From positions 33,245,955 to 33,309,954 of the forward strand of contig NC_087070.1 of the NCBI RefSeq assembly GCF_963678635.1: DNA of 64,000 bases, in the 5' to 3' direction. The DNA comes from Symsagittifera roscoffensis (taxonomy: Eukaryota > Xenacoelomorpha > Acoela > Convolutidae). The translations under genes and the position numbers were made by a program. The notes under the pieces are model-generated. The model was given only the letters and a program-made list of their open reading frames with translations, had not been told where the DNA came from and searched no databases. Numbering within the stretch: position 1 is the stretch's first letter; every line of letters begins with the position of its first letter. Shown here one piece after another: positions 10,929 to 23,742 of the stretch.

Positions 10929-11253
10929 CTAATCGAAAATATGGTTTCTTGATATACTTTATTTTTGTGTCAGCTTACATTTAGAGGTATTAAAAATTTC
11001 CGTGGTCCTGTCCGGAAGACGAATTCAGACGTGGTGTAGGTTCTAAAAAAACCAGGGAGAGATGGTCTTAACATAAAAAACCATCAAACGATACATGTGT
11101 AAGGTGGTCCCTAGTATGGGTTGTCGAATGTTTTTTATCCAGAAGTCTTTTTTGTAAAATTTATCTTATTTATAGATAAATTTTGCTGATAAAAATGGAG
11201 GAGGTAAGCAATGAGCTGTGTTTTTGGTTGAGCTAGAGGTAGTGGGTGATGAA
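10929..11253. other. Spacer between env-like and Pro/Ser-rich remnants
   Basis: No open frame of note. It contains GTCCTGTCCGG near 11006 and ATACATGTGTAAG near 11091. Both recur near 41746 and 41823, and near 44288 and 44371, so this is element sequence. Confidence 0.4.
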
Positions 11254-12250
11254 TTAATTTATTTGGTTTTTACTGTTTTTCAGATCTAGGTGTTGAATCT
11301 CCTTGTGCATAAATCTGTATATTAACTTCATTATATCTCTGTGGATGTTGTGTCTAAATTGTAAGCGGTTTAGTGCCATTATATGTAGTCTACTGCTGTC
11401 AAGTTGTTGACCAACTAGAATAGGGGAGGGGGTGTTACGGAAGTATTCCAATCTAATCTTAGAGGTATATTAGTGACAAAAAGTTCACGATATCGATCGT
11501 CTAAATATGTAGGGAAATTTAGGGGTAAGGTAGTGGTTGGATTTTGACTAGTTGTTGAAAGGGTTGATGGTAGTGAGAGAGTTTCGGGAAGTGACAGGGA
11601 GGTATCAGATGATAGATCTCGAGAGGTTCGTTTAGTAAATTTGGTTCGCCTTGAGTGAATACTTGTGTAATCCAATGTCAAAGACGTTGCGTTGAAGTGG
11701 GGGGGGGGGATTTGGTTAAAAGGTTTTCAAGAATTTGTTCGGAAGTTGGTGTTGATCCTAAGCAATCCGATGGTATATTTGGGGTATTTTGTTGAGAAAT
11801 AGTTTGTAATGATGGGGGAGTATTTTGAATTGTATTACTAGAAATGTCTAAAGGGTTTGGTGCTGGTGATGAGAGTATATTGAAAAGTGCTCTGGGTGTT
11901 GCGAACTTTCTATTTCTTCGGAGATGGATAATTTGTTTTTCTCTTGTAGATGTTTGATTTCGGTTTTGGCTTGGACGGCTAATTCCATTAAGATCTTGCT
12001 CGGTGAAAGCGTAGACTTTATATGTTGGTTCGTATTGGGGTTCGCTTAAAGGTGCGTGGCGGATTGCTGGTATCAAAGACTCAGATAGTGATGCGTGTTT
12101 TTCTTCGAATGTATAGGAGTTTCTTGAAAAGGAATCCGTGTTGATGATTGAGATTGGTTTGTTTGGCTTGATTTTGGTGTCGTTTGGGGGTCCTGGGATG
12201 TAGTGGTCGGTGGGTTTTGATGGGTGGGTTGTTGATTAGCAATTTTGAAG
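11254..12250 (-). pseudogene. Pro/Ser/Thr-rich N-terminal part of the third ORF (copy 1)
   Basis: Three successive minus-strand frames run 12076-11678, 11681-11415 and 11451-11254, joined by short frame breaks. They contain AIRHAPLSEPQYEPTYKVYA, SRPSQNRNQTSTREKQIIHL, SLSLPETLSLPSTLSTTSQN and a Pro run encoded by a C homopolymer (11 G on the plus strand at about 11699-11709). The same ORF recurs at 42176-42850 and 44905-45420 and twice inside the satellite array (16739-17503 and 20863-21624). Composition resembles a disordered or glycosylation-rich region. The repeated disagreement of frames around the G run suggests slippage mutations. Confidence 0.5.
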
Positions 12251-12960
12251 TTTTTTAATTATCTTTTTTCAATTAAACTTATGTTCTTTATAGTATTCTT
12301 CTAATGAATTGATCAACAGTGTTATGGCTAGTGCAAAAAAGCTTATTGCCTTTTCATGCAATTACAAATCGACAAAAGTGAGAAAGAATACGAAAAGAAG
12401 AAAGATGACTTTCTCATTAAATAAAGGTCCTAACATTAAGGTAGTTGCTAAATTTTCGTACCTGAAGAGGTGGTCCAGGATTTTTGAGAAATTACAAATA
12501 GCCTTTATGAGGGAATGGAAGATTACGGAGAAGCTGCAAAAATTATAAAAAGGAGAAAGGCTATTTCGCAAGTATTTATTATGAAAAAAACACAAAGTTG
12601 AATGTTTGATTTCGATTTTGGCTTGGACGGCTAGTTCCATTAAGATCTTGTTCGGGCAAAGCATTGATTTTATTTGTTGGTTCGTTTTATGGTTTGCTTA
12701 AAGGTGCGTGGCGGATGGCTGGTATCAAAAGCTCAGATAGTGATGCGTGTTTTTCTTCGAAGGTATAGGAGTTTCTTGAAAAGGAATCCGTGTTGATGAT
12801 TGAGATTGGTTTGTTTGGCTTGAATTTGGTGTCGTTTGGGGGTCTTGGGATGTAGTGGTCGGTGGGTTTTGATGGGTGAGTTGTTGATTAGCAATTTTGA
12901 AGTTTTTTTATTATCTTTTTTCAATTATATTTATGTTCTTCATAGTATTCTTCTATAGAA

Positions 12961-13200
12961 TTGATCAACAGTGTTATGGCTAGTGCAAAGAAGCTTATTG
13001 CCTTTACATGCAATTACAAATCGACAAAAGTGAGAAAGATTACGAAAAGAAGAAAGATGACTTTCTTATTAAATAAACGTCCTAACATTAAGGTAGTTGC
13101 TAAAGTTTCGTACCTGAAGAGGTGGTCCAGGGTTTTTGAGAAATTACAAATGGCCTTTATGAGGGAATGGAAGATTACGGAGAAGCTGCAAAAATTATAA
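12961..13200 (+). other. Representative 79-codon basic frame of the satellite unit
   Basis: Twenty-two of the 25 units keep a plus-strand frame of 79 codons from TTG (74 from the first ATG) or its 130-codon extension. It is Lys/Arg-rich, begins MASAKKLIAF and includes YKSTKVRKITKRRKM. Single-copy relatives at 29662 and about 43003 have TAG where the array has AAG, so the frame opened in the amplified lineage. I know of no family. Homogenisation alone could keep the frame open, so I do not call a gene. Confidence 0.2.
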
Positions 13201-16200
13201 AAATGAGAAAGGCTATTTCGCAAAAGTTTATTATGAAAAAACACAAAGTTGAATGTTTGATTTCGGTTTTGGCTTGGACGGCTAGTTCCATTAAGATCTT
13301 GTTCGAGCAAAGCGTTGACTTTATATGTTGGTTCGTATTGTGGTTAGCTTAACGGTGCGTGGCGGATTGCTGGTATCAAAAGCTCAGATAGTGATGCGTG
13401 TTTTTCTTTGAATGTATAGGAGTTTCTTGAAAAGGAATCCGTGTTGATGATTGAGATTGGTTTGTTTGGCTTGATTTTGGTGTCGTTTGGGGGTCTTGGG
13501 ATGTAGTGGTCGGTGGGTTTTGATGGGTGAGTTGTTGATTAGCAATTTTGAAGTTTTTTTATTATCTTTTTTCAATTATATTTATGTTCGTCATAGTATT
13601 CTTCTATAGAATTGATCAACAGTGTTATGGCTAGTGCAAAGAAGCTTATTGCCTTTTTATGCAATTACAAATCGACAAAAGTGAGAAAGATTACGAAAAG
13701 AAGAAAGATGACTTTCTTATTAAATAAACGTCCTAACATTAGGGTAGTTGCTAAGGTTTCGTACCTGAAGAGGTGGTCCAGAATTTTTGACAAATTACAA
13801 ATGGCCTTTATGAGGGAACGGAAGATTACGGAGAAGCTGCAAAAATTATAAAAAGGAGAAAGACTATTTCGCAAGTATTTGTTATGAAAAAACACAAAGT
13901 TGAATGTTTGAATTCGGTTTTGGCTTGGACGGCTAGTTCCATTAAGATCTTGTCCGGGCAAAGCGTTGACTTTATATGTTGGTTCGTATTGTGGTTAGCT
14001 TAACGGTGCGTGGCGGATGGCTGGTATCAAAAGCTCAGATAGTGATGCGTGTTTTTCTTCGAAGGTATAGGAGTTTCTTGAAAAGGAATCCGTGTTGATG
14101 ATTGAGATTGGTTTGTTTGGCTTGAATTTGGTGTCGTTTGGGGGTCTTGGGATGTAGTGGTCGGTGGGTTTTGATGGGTGAGTTGTTGATTAGCAATTTT
14201 GAAGTTTTTTTATTATCTTTTTTCAATTATATTTATGTTCTTCATAGTATTCTTCTATAGAATTGATCAACAGTGTTATGGCTAGTGCAAAGAAGCTTAT
14301 TGCCTTTACATGCAATTACAAATCGACAAAAGTGAGAAAGATTACGAAAAGAAGAAAGATGACTTTCTTATTAAATAAACGTCCTAACATTAAGGTAGTT
14401 GCTAAAGTTTCGTACCTGAAGAGGTGGTCCAGGGTTTTTGAGAAATTACAAATGGCCTTTATGAGGGAATGGAAGATTACGGAGAAGCTGCAAAAATTAT
14501 AAAAATGAGAAAGGCTATTTCGCAAAAGTTTATTATGAAAAAACACAAAGTTGAATGTTTGATTTCGGTTTTGGCTTGGACGGCTAGTTCCATTAAGATC
14601 TTGTTCGAGCAAAGCGTTGACTTTATATGTTGGTTCGTATTGTGGTTAGCTTAACGGTGCGTGGCGGATTGCTGGTATCAAAAGCTCAGATAGTGATGCG
14701 TGTTTTTCTTTGAATGTATAGGAGTTTCTTGAAAAGGAATCCGTGTTGATGATTGAGATTGGTTTGTTTGGCTTGAATTTGGTGTCGTTTGGGGGTCTTG
14801 GGATGTAGTGGTCGGTGGGTTTTGATGGGTGAGTTGTTGATTAGCAATTTTGAAGTTTTTTTATTATCTTTTTTCAATTATATTTATGTTCTTCATAGTA
14901 TTCTTCTATAGAATTGATCAACAGTGTTATGGCTAGTGCAAAGAAGCTTATTGCCTTTACATGCAATTACAAATCGACAAAAGTGAGAAAGATTACGAAA
15001 AGAAGAAAGATGACTTTCTTATTAAATAAACGTCCTAACATTAGGGTAGTTGCTAAGGTTTCGTACCTGAAGAGGTGGTCCAGAATTTTTGACAAATTAC
15101 AAATGGCCTTTATGAGGGAATGGAAGATTACGGAGAAGCTGCAAAAATTATAAAAATGAGAAAGGCTATTTCGCAAAAGTTTATTATGAAAAAACACAAA
15201 GTTGAATGTTTGATTTCGGTTTTGGCTTGGACGGCTAGTTCCATTAAGATCTTGTTCGAGCAAAGCGTTGACTTTATATGTTGGTTCGTATTGTGGTTAG
15301 CTTAACGGTGCGTGGCGGATGGCTGGTATCAAAAGCTCAGATAGTGATGCGTGTTTTTCTTCGAAGGTATAGGAGTTTCTTGAAAAGGAATCCGTGTTGA
15401 TGATTGAGATTGGTTTGTTTGGCTTGAATTTGGTGTCGTTTGGGGGTCTTGGGATGTAGTGGTCGGTGGGTTTTGATGGGTGAGTTGTTGATTAGCAATT
15501 TTGAAGTTTTTTTATTATCTTTTTTCAATTATATTTATGTTCTTCATAGTATTCTTCTATAGAATTGATCAACAGTGTTATGGCTAGTGCAAAGAAGCTT
15601 ATTGCCTTTACATGCAATTACAAATCGACAAAAGTGAGAAAGATTACGAAAAGAAGAAAGATGACTTTCTTATTAAATAAACGTCCTAACATTAAGGTAG
15701 TTGCTAAAGTTTCGTACCTGAAGAGGTGGTCCAGGGTTTTTGAGAAATTACAAATGGCCTTTATGAGGGAATGGAAGATTACGGAGAAGCTGCAAAAATT
15801 ATAAAAATGAGAAAGGCTATTTCGCAAAAGTTTATTATGAAAAAACACAAAGTTGAATGTTTGATTTCGGTTTTGGCTTGGACGGCTAGTTCCATTAAGA
15901 TCTTGTTCGAGCAAAGCGTTGACTTTATATGTTGGTTCGTATTGTGGTTAGCTTAACGGTGCGTGGCGGATTGCTGGTATCAAAAGCTCAGATAGTGATG
16001 CGTGTTTTTCTTTGAATGTATAGGAGTTTCTTGAAAAGGAATCCGTGTTGATGATTGAGATTGGTTTGTTTGGCTTGATTTTGGTGTCGTTTGGGGGTCT
16101 TGGGATGTAGTGGTCGGTGGGTTTTGATGGGTGAGTTGTTGATTAGCAATTTTGAAGTTTTTTTATTATCTTTTTTCAATTATATTTATGTTCGTCATAG

Positions 16201-16215
16201 TATTCTTCTATAGAA
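12961..16215. repeat. 1302-bp dimer pattern within the array
   Basis: Units at 12961, 14263 and 15565 are essentially identical (TCCAGGGTTTTTGAG). The intervening units at 13612 and 14914 carry a different variant (TCCAGAATTTTTGAC). This A-B-A-B order gives a two-unit period inside the 4.12-kb repeat and recurs at 18387-20339. Confidence 0.7.
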
Positions 16216-16608
16216 TTGATCAACAGTGTTATGGCTAGTGCAAAGAAGCTTATTGCCTTTTCATGCAATTACAAATCGACAAAAGTGAGAAAGATTACGA
16301 AAAGAAGAAAGATGACTTTCTTATTAAATAAACGTCCTAACATTAAGGTAGTTGCTAAAGTTTCGTACCTGAAGAGGTGGTCCAGGATTTTTGAGAAATT
16401 ACATATGGCCTTTATGAGGGAATGGAAGATTACGGAGAAGCTGCGAAAATTATTAAAAAGGAGAAAGGCTATTTCGCAAGTATTTATTATGAAAAAACAC
16501 AAAGTTGAAAGTTTGATTTCGGTTTTGGCTTGGACGGCTAGTTCCATTAAGATCTTGTTCGGGGAAAGCGTAGACTTTATTTATTGGTTCGTATTGGGGT
16601 TCGCTTAA
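16216..16608 (+). other. 130-codon plus-strand frame in a long unit
   Basis: A one-base insertion in the A-rich stretch near 16450 joins the basic 79-codon frame to the downstream frame containing RRKAISQVFIMKKHKVES. The identical form occurs at 20340-20732, copied with the 4.12-kb repeat. A different indel at about 27250 makes a similar 129-codon frame in the 27060 unit. No domain is recognised. Confidence 0.2.
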
Positions 16609-16738
16609 AGGTGCGTGGCGGATTGCTGGTAGCAAAGGCTCAGGTAGTGATGCGTGTTTTTCTTTCAATGTATAGGAGTTTCTTGAAAAGGAATCCGTGT
16701 TGATGATTGAGATTGGTTTGTTTGGCTTGATTTTGGTC

Positions 16739-17735
16739 TGTATATTAACTTCATTATATCTCTGTGGATGTTGTATCTAAATTGTAAGCGGTTTAGTGCC
16801 AATATATGTAGTCTACTGCTGTCAAGTTGTTGACCAACTAGAATAGGGGAGGGGGTTTTACGGAAGTATTCCAATCTAATCTTAGAGGTATATTAGTGAC
16901 AAAAAGTTCACGATATCGTCGTCTAAATTTGTAGGGAAATTTAGGGTTAAGGTAGTGGTTGGATTTTGACTAGTTGTTGAAAGGGTTGATGGTAGTGAGA
17001 GAGTTTCGGGAAGTGACAGGGAGGTATCAGATAATAGATCTCGAGAGGTTCGTTTACTAAATTTGGTTCGCCTTGAGTGAATACTTGTGTAATCCAATGT
17101 GGAAGACGTTGTGTTGAAGTGGGGGGGGGGGGGGGGATTTGGTTAAAAGGTTTTCAAGAATTTGTTCGGAAGTTGGTGTTGATCCTAAACAATCCGATGG
17201 TATATTTGGGGTATTTTGTTGTGAAATAGTTTGTAATAATGGGGGAGTATTTTGAATTGTATTACTAGAAATGTCTAAGGGGTTTGGTGCTGGTGATGAG
17301 AGTATATTGAAAAGTGCTCTGGGTGTTGCGAACTTTCTAATTCTTTGGAGATGGATAATTTGTTTTTCTCTTGTAGATGTTTGATTTCGGTTTTGGCTTG
17401 GACGGCTAGTTCCATTAAGATCTTGTTCGGGGAAAGCGTAGATTTTATATATTGGTTCGTATTGGGGTTCGCTTAAAGGTGCGTGGCGGATTGCTGGTAT
17501 CAAAGGCTCAGATAGTGATGCGTGTTTTTCTTCGAATGTATAGGAATTTCTTGAAAAGGAATCCGTGTTGATGATTGAGATTGGTTTCCTTGGCTTGATT
17601 TTGGTGTCGTTTGGGGGTCCTGGGATGTAGTGGTCGGTGGGTTTTGATGGGTGGGTTGTTGATTAGCAATTTTGAAGTTTTTTAATTATCTTTTTTCAAT
17701 TAAACTTATGTTCTTTATAGTATTCTTCTAATGAA
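16739..17735. repeat. Copy of the array's left flank (Pro/Ser-rich ORF) inside the satellite, first
   Basis: At about 16738 the unit sequence GATTTTGG switches to TCTGTATATTAAC, and what follows matches 11310-12308 almost base for base, returning to unit sequence at 17736. On the minus strand it carries the third-ORF frames 17057-17503, 16882-17097 and 16665-16874. The array thus re-captured its own flank by unequal exchange. Confidence 0.75.
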
Positions 17736-20700
17736 TTGATCAACAGTGTTATGGCTAGTGCAAAAAAGCTTATTGCCTTTTCATGCAATTACAAATCGAC
17801 AAAAGTGAGAAAGATTACGAAAAGAAGAAAGATGACTTTCTTATTAAATAAACGTCCTAACATTAAGGTAGTTGCTAAAGTTTCGTACCTGAAGAGGTGG
17901 TCCAGGGTTTTTGAGAAATTACAAATGGCCTTTATGAGGGAACGGAAGATTACGGAGAAGCTGCAAAAATTATAAAAAGGAGAAAGACTATTTCGCAATT
18001 ATTTGTTATGAAAAAACACAAAGTTGAATGTTTGAATTCGGTTTTGGCTTGGACGGCTAGTTCCATTAAGATCTTGTCCGGGCAAAGCGTTGACTTTATA
18101 TGTTGGTTCGTATTGTGGTTAGCTTAACGGTGCGTGGCGGATGGCTGGTATCAAAAGCTCAGATAGTGATGCGTGTTTTTCTTCGAAGGTATAGGAGTTT
18201 CTTGAAAAGGAATCCGTGTTGATGATTGAGATTGGTTTGTTTGGCTTGAATTTGGTGTCGTTTGGGGGTCTTGGGATGTAGTGGTCGGTGGGTTTTGATG
18301 GGTGAGTTGTTGATTAGCAATTTTGAAGTTTTTTTATTATCTTTTTTCAATTATATTTATGTTCTTCATAGTATTCTTCTATAGAATTGATCAACAGTGT
18401 TATGGCTAGTGCAAAGAAGCTTATTGCCTTTACATGCAATTACAAATCGACAAAAGTGAGAAAGATTACGAAAAGAAGAAAGATGACTTTCTTATTAAAT
18501 AAACGTCCTAACATTAAGGTAGTTGCTAAAGTTTCGTACCTGAAGAGGTGGTCCAGGGTTTTTGAGAAATTACAAATGGCCTTTATGAGGGAATGGAAGA
18601 TTACGGAGAAGCTGCAAAAATTATAAAAATGAGAAAGGCTATTTCGCAAAAGTTTATTATGAAAAAACACAAAGTTGAATGTTTGATTTCGGTTTTGGCT
18701 TGGACGGCTAGTTCCATTAAGATCTTGTTCGAGCAAAGCGTTGACTTTATATGTTGGTTCGTATTGTGGTTAGCTTAACGGTGCGTGGCGGATTGCTGGT
18801 ATCAAAAGCTCAGATAGTGATGCGTGTTTTTCTTTGAATGTATAGGAGTTTCTTGAAAAGGAATCCGTGTTGATGATTGAGATTGGTTTGTTTGGCTTGA
18901 ATTTGGTGTCGTTTGGGGGTCTTGGGATGTAGTGGTCGGTGGGTTTTGATGGGTGAGTTGTTGATTAGCAATTTTGAAGTTTTTTTATTATCTTTTTTCA
19001 ATTATATTTATGTTCTTCATAGTATTCTTCTATAGAATTGATCAACAGTGTTATGGCTAGTGCAAAGAAGCTTATTGCCTTTACATGCAATTACAAATCG
19101 ACAAAAGTGAGAAAGATTACGAAAAGAAGAAAGATGACTTTCTTATTAAATAAACGTCCTAACATTAGGGTAGTTGCTAAGGTTTTGTACCTGAAGAGGT
19201 GGTCCAGAATTTTTGACAAATTACAAATGGCCTTTATGAGGGAATGGAAGATTACGGAGAAGCTGCAAAAATTATAAAAATGAGAAAGGCTATTTCGCAA
19301 AAGTTTATTATGAAAAAACACAAAGTTGAATGTTTGATTTCGGTTTTGGCTTGGACGGCTAGTTCCATTAAGATCTTGTTCGAGCAAAGCGTTGACTTTA
19401 TATGTTGGTTCGTATTGTGGTTAGCTTAACGGTGCGTGGCGGATGGCTGGTATCAAAAGCTCAGATAGTGATGCGTGTTTTTCTTCGAAGGTATAGGAGT
19501 TTCTTGAAAAGGAATCCGTGTTGATGATTGAGATTGGTTTGTTTGGCTTGAATTTGGTGTCGTTTGGGGGTCTTGGGATGTAGTGGTCGGTGGGTTTTGA
19601 TGGGTGAGTTGTTGATTAGCAATTTTGAAGTTTTTTTATTATCTTTTTTCAATTATATTTATGTTCTTCATAGTATTCTTCTATAGAATTGATCAACAGT
19701 GTTATGGCTAGTGCAAAGAAGCTTATTGCCTTTACATGCAATTACAAATCGACAAAAGTGAGAAAGATTACGAAAAGAAGAAAGATGACTTTCTTATTAA
19801 ATAAACGTCCTAACATTAAGGTAGTTGCTAAAGTTTCGTACCTGAAGAGGTGGTCCAGGGTTTTTGAGAAATTACAAATGGCCTTTATGAGGGAATGGAA
19901 GATTACGGAGAAGCTGCAAAAATTATAAAAATGAGAAAGGCTATTTCGCAAAAGTTTATTATGAAAAAACACAAAGTTGAATGTTTGATTTCGGTTTTGG
20001 CTTGGACGGCTAGTTCCATTAAGATCTTGTTCGAGCAAAGCGTTGACTTTATATGTTGGTTCGTATTGTGGTTAGCTTAACGGTGCGTGGCGGATTGCTG
20101 GTATCAAAAGCTCAGATAGTGATGCGTGTTTTTCTTTGAATGTATAGGAGTTTCTTGAAAAGGAATCCGTGTTGATGATTGAGATTGGTTTGTTTGGCTT
20201 GATTTTGGTGTCGTTTGGGGGTCTTGGGATGTAGTGGTCGGTGGGTTTTGATGGGTGAGTTGTTGATTAGCAATTTTGAAGTTTTTTTATTATCTTTTTT
20301 CAATTATATTTATGTTCGTCATAGTATTCTTCTATAGAATTGATCAACAGTGTTATGGCTAGTGCAAAGAAGCTTATTGCCTTTTCATGCAATTACAAAT
20401 CGACAAAAGTGAGAAAGATTACGAAAAGAAGAAAGATGACTTTCTTATTAAATAAACGTCCTAACATTAAGGTAGTTGCTAAAGTTTCGTACCTGAAGAG
20501 GTGGTCCAGGATTTTTGAGAAATTACATATGGCCTTTATGAGGGAATGGAAGATTACGGAGAAGCTGCGAAAATTATTAAAAAGGAGAAAGGCTATTTCG
20601 CAAGTATTTATTATGAAAAAACACAAAGTTGAAAGTTTGATTTCGGTTTTGGCTTGGACGGCTAGTTCCATTAAGATCTTGTTCGGGGAAAGCGTAGACT

Positions 20701-20862
20701 TTATTTATTGGTTCGTATTGGGGTTCGCTTAAAGGTGCGTGGCGGATTGCTGGTAGCAAAGGCTCAGGTAGTGATGCGTGTTTTTCTTTCAATGTATAGG
20801 AGTTTCTTGAAAAGGAATCCGTGTTGATGATTGAGATTGGTTTGTTTGGCTTGATTTTGGTC

Positions 20863-21856
20863 TGTATATTAACTTCATTATATCTCTGTGGATGTTGTAT
20901 CTAAATTGTAAGCGGTTTAGTGCCAATATATGTAGTCTACTGCTGTCAAGTTGTTGACCAACTAGAATAGGGGAGGGGGTTTTACGGAAGTATTCCAATC
21001 TAATCTTAGAGGTATATTAGTGACAAAAAGTTCACGATATCGTCGTCTAAATTTGTAGGGAAATTTAGGGTTAAGGTAGTGGTTGGATTTTGACTAGTTG
21101 TTGAAAGGGTTGATGGTAGTGAGAGAGTTTCGGGAAGTGACAGGGAGGTATCAGATAATAGATCTCGAGAGGTTCGTTTACTAAATTTGGTTCGCCTTGA
21201 GTGAATACTTGTGTAATCCAATGTGGAAGACGTTGTGTTGAAGTGGGGGGGGGGGGGATTTGGTTAAAAGGTTTTCAAGAATTTGTTCGGAAGTTGGTGT
21301 TGATCCTAAACAATCCGATGGTATATTTGGGGTATTTTGTTGTGAAATAGTTTGTAATAATGGGGGAGTATTTTGAATTGTATTACTAGAAATGTCTAAG
21401 GGGTTTGGTGCTGGTGATGAGAGTATATTGAAAAGTGCTCTGGGTGTTGCGAACTTTCTAATTCTTTGGAGATGGATAATTTGTTTTTCTCTTGTAGATG
21501 TTTGATTTCGGTTTTGGCTTGGACGGCTAGTTCCATTAAGATCTTGTTCGGGGAAAGCGTAGATTTTATATATTGGTTCGTATTGGGGTTCGCTTAAAGG
21601 TGCGTGGCGGATTGCTGGTATCAAAGGCTCAGATAGTGATGCGTGTTTTTCTTCGAATGTATAGGAATTTCTTGAAAAGGAATCCGTGTTGATGATTGAG
21701 ATTGGTTTCCTTGGCTTGATTTTGGTGTCGTTTGGGGGTCCTGGGATGTAGTGGTCGGTGGGTTTTGATGGGTGGGTTGTTGATTAGCAATTTTGAAGTT
21801 TTTTAATTATCTTTTTTCAATTAAACTTATGTTCTTTATAGTATTCTTCTAATGAA
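20863..21856. repeat. Copy of the array's left flank inside the satellite, second
   Basis: Same content as 16739-17735, displaced by 4124 bp, with a G run three bases shorter. Minus-strand frames 21181-21624, 21006-21221 and 20789-20998 correspond to those of the first copy. Confidence 0.75.
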
Positions 21857-23211
21857 TTGATCAACAGTGTTATGGCTAGTGCAAAAAAGCTTATTGCCTT
21901 TTCATGCAATTACAAATCGACAAAAGTGAGAAAGATTACGAAAAGAAGAAAGATGACTTTCTTATTAAATAAACGTCCTAACGTTAAGGTAGTTGCTAAA
22001 ATTTCGTACCTGAAGAGGTGGTCCAGGATTTTTGAGAAATTACAAATAGCCTTTATGAGGGAATGGAAGATTACGGAGAAGCTGCAAAAATTATAAAAAG
22101 GAGAAAGGCTATTTCGCAAGTATTTATTATGAAAAAACACAAAGTTGAATGTTTGATTTCGGTTTTGGCTTGGACGGCTAGTTCCATGAAGATCTTGTTC
22201 GGGCAAAGCGTTGACTTTATATGTTGGTTCGTATTGTGGTTCGCTTAAAGGTGCGTGGCGGATTGCTGGCATCAAAGGCTCAGTAAGTGATGCGTGTTTT
22301 TCTTCGAATGTATAGGAATTTCTTGAAAAGGAATCCGTGTTGATGATTGAGATTGGTTTCCTTGGCTTGATTTTGGTGTCGTTTGGGGGTCCTGGGATGT
22401 AGTGGTCGGTGGGTTTTGATGGGTGGGTTGTTGATTAGCAATTTTGAAGTTTTTTAATTATCTTTTTTCAATTAAACTTATGTTCTTTATAGTATTCTTC
22501 TAATGAATTGATCAACAGTGTTATGGCTAGTGCAAAAAAGCTTATTGCCTTTTCATGCAATTACAAATCGACAAAAGTGAGAAAGATTACGAAAAGAAGA
22601 AAGATGACTTTCTTATTAAATAAACGTCCTAACGTTAAGGTAGTTGCTAAAATTTCGTACCTGAAGAGGTGGTCCAGGATTTTTGAGAAATTACAAATAG
22701 CCTTTATGAGGGAATGGAAGATTACGGAGAAGCTGCAAAAATTATAAAAAGGAGAAAGGCTATTTCGCAAGTATTTATTATGAAAAAACACAAAGTTGAA
22801 TGTTTGATTTCGGTTTTGGCTTGGACGGCTAGTTCCATGAAGATCTTGTTCGGGCAAAGCGTTGACTTTATATGTTGGTTCGTATTGTGGTTCGCTTAAA
22901 GGTGCGTGGCGGATTGCTGGCATCAAAGGCTCAGTAAGTGATGCGTGTTTTTCTTCGAATGTGTAGGAGTTTCTTGAAAAGGAATCCGTTTTGATGATTG
23001 AGATTGGTTTGTTTAGCTTGATTTTGGTGACGTTTGGGGAACCTTGGATGTCGTGGTCGGTGGTTTTTGATGGGTGGGTTGTTTGTTAGCAATTTTAAAG
23101 TTTTTTAATTATCTTTTTTCAATTAATTTTATGTTCTTGATAGTATTCTTCTATAGAATTGATCAACAGTGTTATGGCTAGTGCAAAAAAGCTTATTGCC
23201 TTTTCATGCAA

Positions 23212-23742
23212 TTACAAATCGACAAAAGTGAGAAAGATTACGAAAAGAAGAAAGATGACTTTCTTATTAAATAAACGTCCTAACGTTAAGGTAGTTGCTA
23301 AAGTTTCGTACTTGAAGAGGTGGTCCAGGATTTTTGAGAAATTACAAATAGCTTTTATGAGGGAATGGAAGATTACGGAGAAGCTGCAAAAATTATAAAA
23401 AGCAGAAAGGCTATTTCGCAAAAGTTTATTATGAAAAAACACAAAGTTGAATGTTTGATTTCGGTTTTGGCTTGGACGGCTATTTCCATAAAGATCTTGT
23501 TCGGTCAAAGCGTTGAATTTATATGTTGGTTCGTATTGTGGTTCGCTTAAAGGTGCGTGGCGGATTGCTGGTATCAAAAGCTCAGATAGTGATGCGTGTT
23601 TTTCTTCGAATGTATAGGAGTTTCTTGAAAAGAATCCGTGTTGATGATTGAGATTGGTTTGTTTGGCTTGATTTTGGTGTCGTTTGGGGGTCTTGGGATG
23701 TAGTGGTCGGTGGGTTTTGATGGGTGAGTTGTTGATTAGCAA
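23212..23742 (-). other. Longest minus-strand frame in the satellite (176 codons)
   Basis: This frame covers most of one unit. It runs from a Pro/His/Lys-rich start (HRPLHPKTPKRHQNQ) through HAPLSEPQYEPTYKF to a hydrophobic end (KKVIFLLFVIFLTFVDL) that could span a membrane. It is longer than in other units because one G is missing near 23631, which joins two frames. The unit length of 651 is divisible by three, so frames pass in register from unit to unit. It is most likely a remnant of the third ORF. Confidence 0.3.

Larger units (their letters stand above)
13795..21978. repeat. 4.12-kb higher-order repeat, two copies
   Basis: Unit variants recur at a constant 4124-bp offset: 14263/18387, 14914/19038, 15565/19689 and 16216/20340, with the third-ORF insert at 16665/20789. 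The period equals four 651-bp steps plus one 1520-bp long unit. Identity between the copies begins near 13795/17919 and ends near 17855/21978, within units. The first copy carries GAAGACGTTGTGTTGAAGT followed by 16 G, the second by 13 G. Unequal exchange between out-of-register units explains this. Confidence 0.8.
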
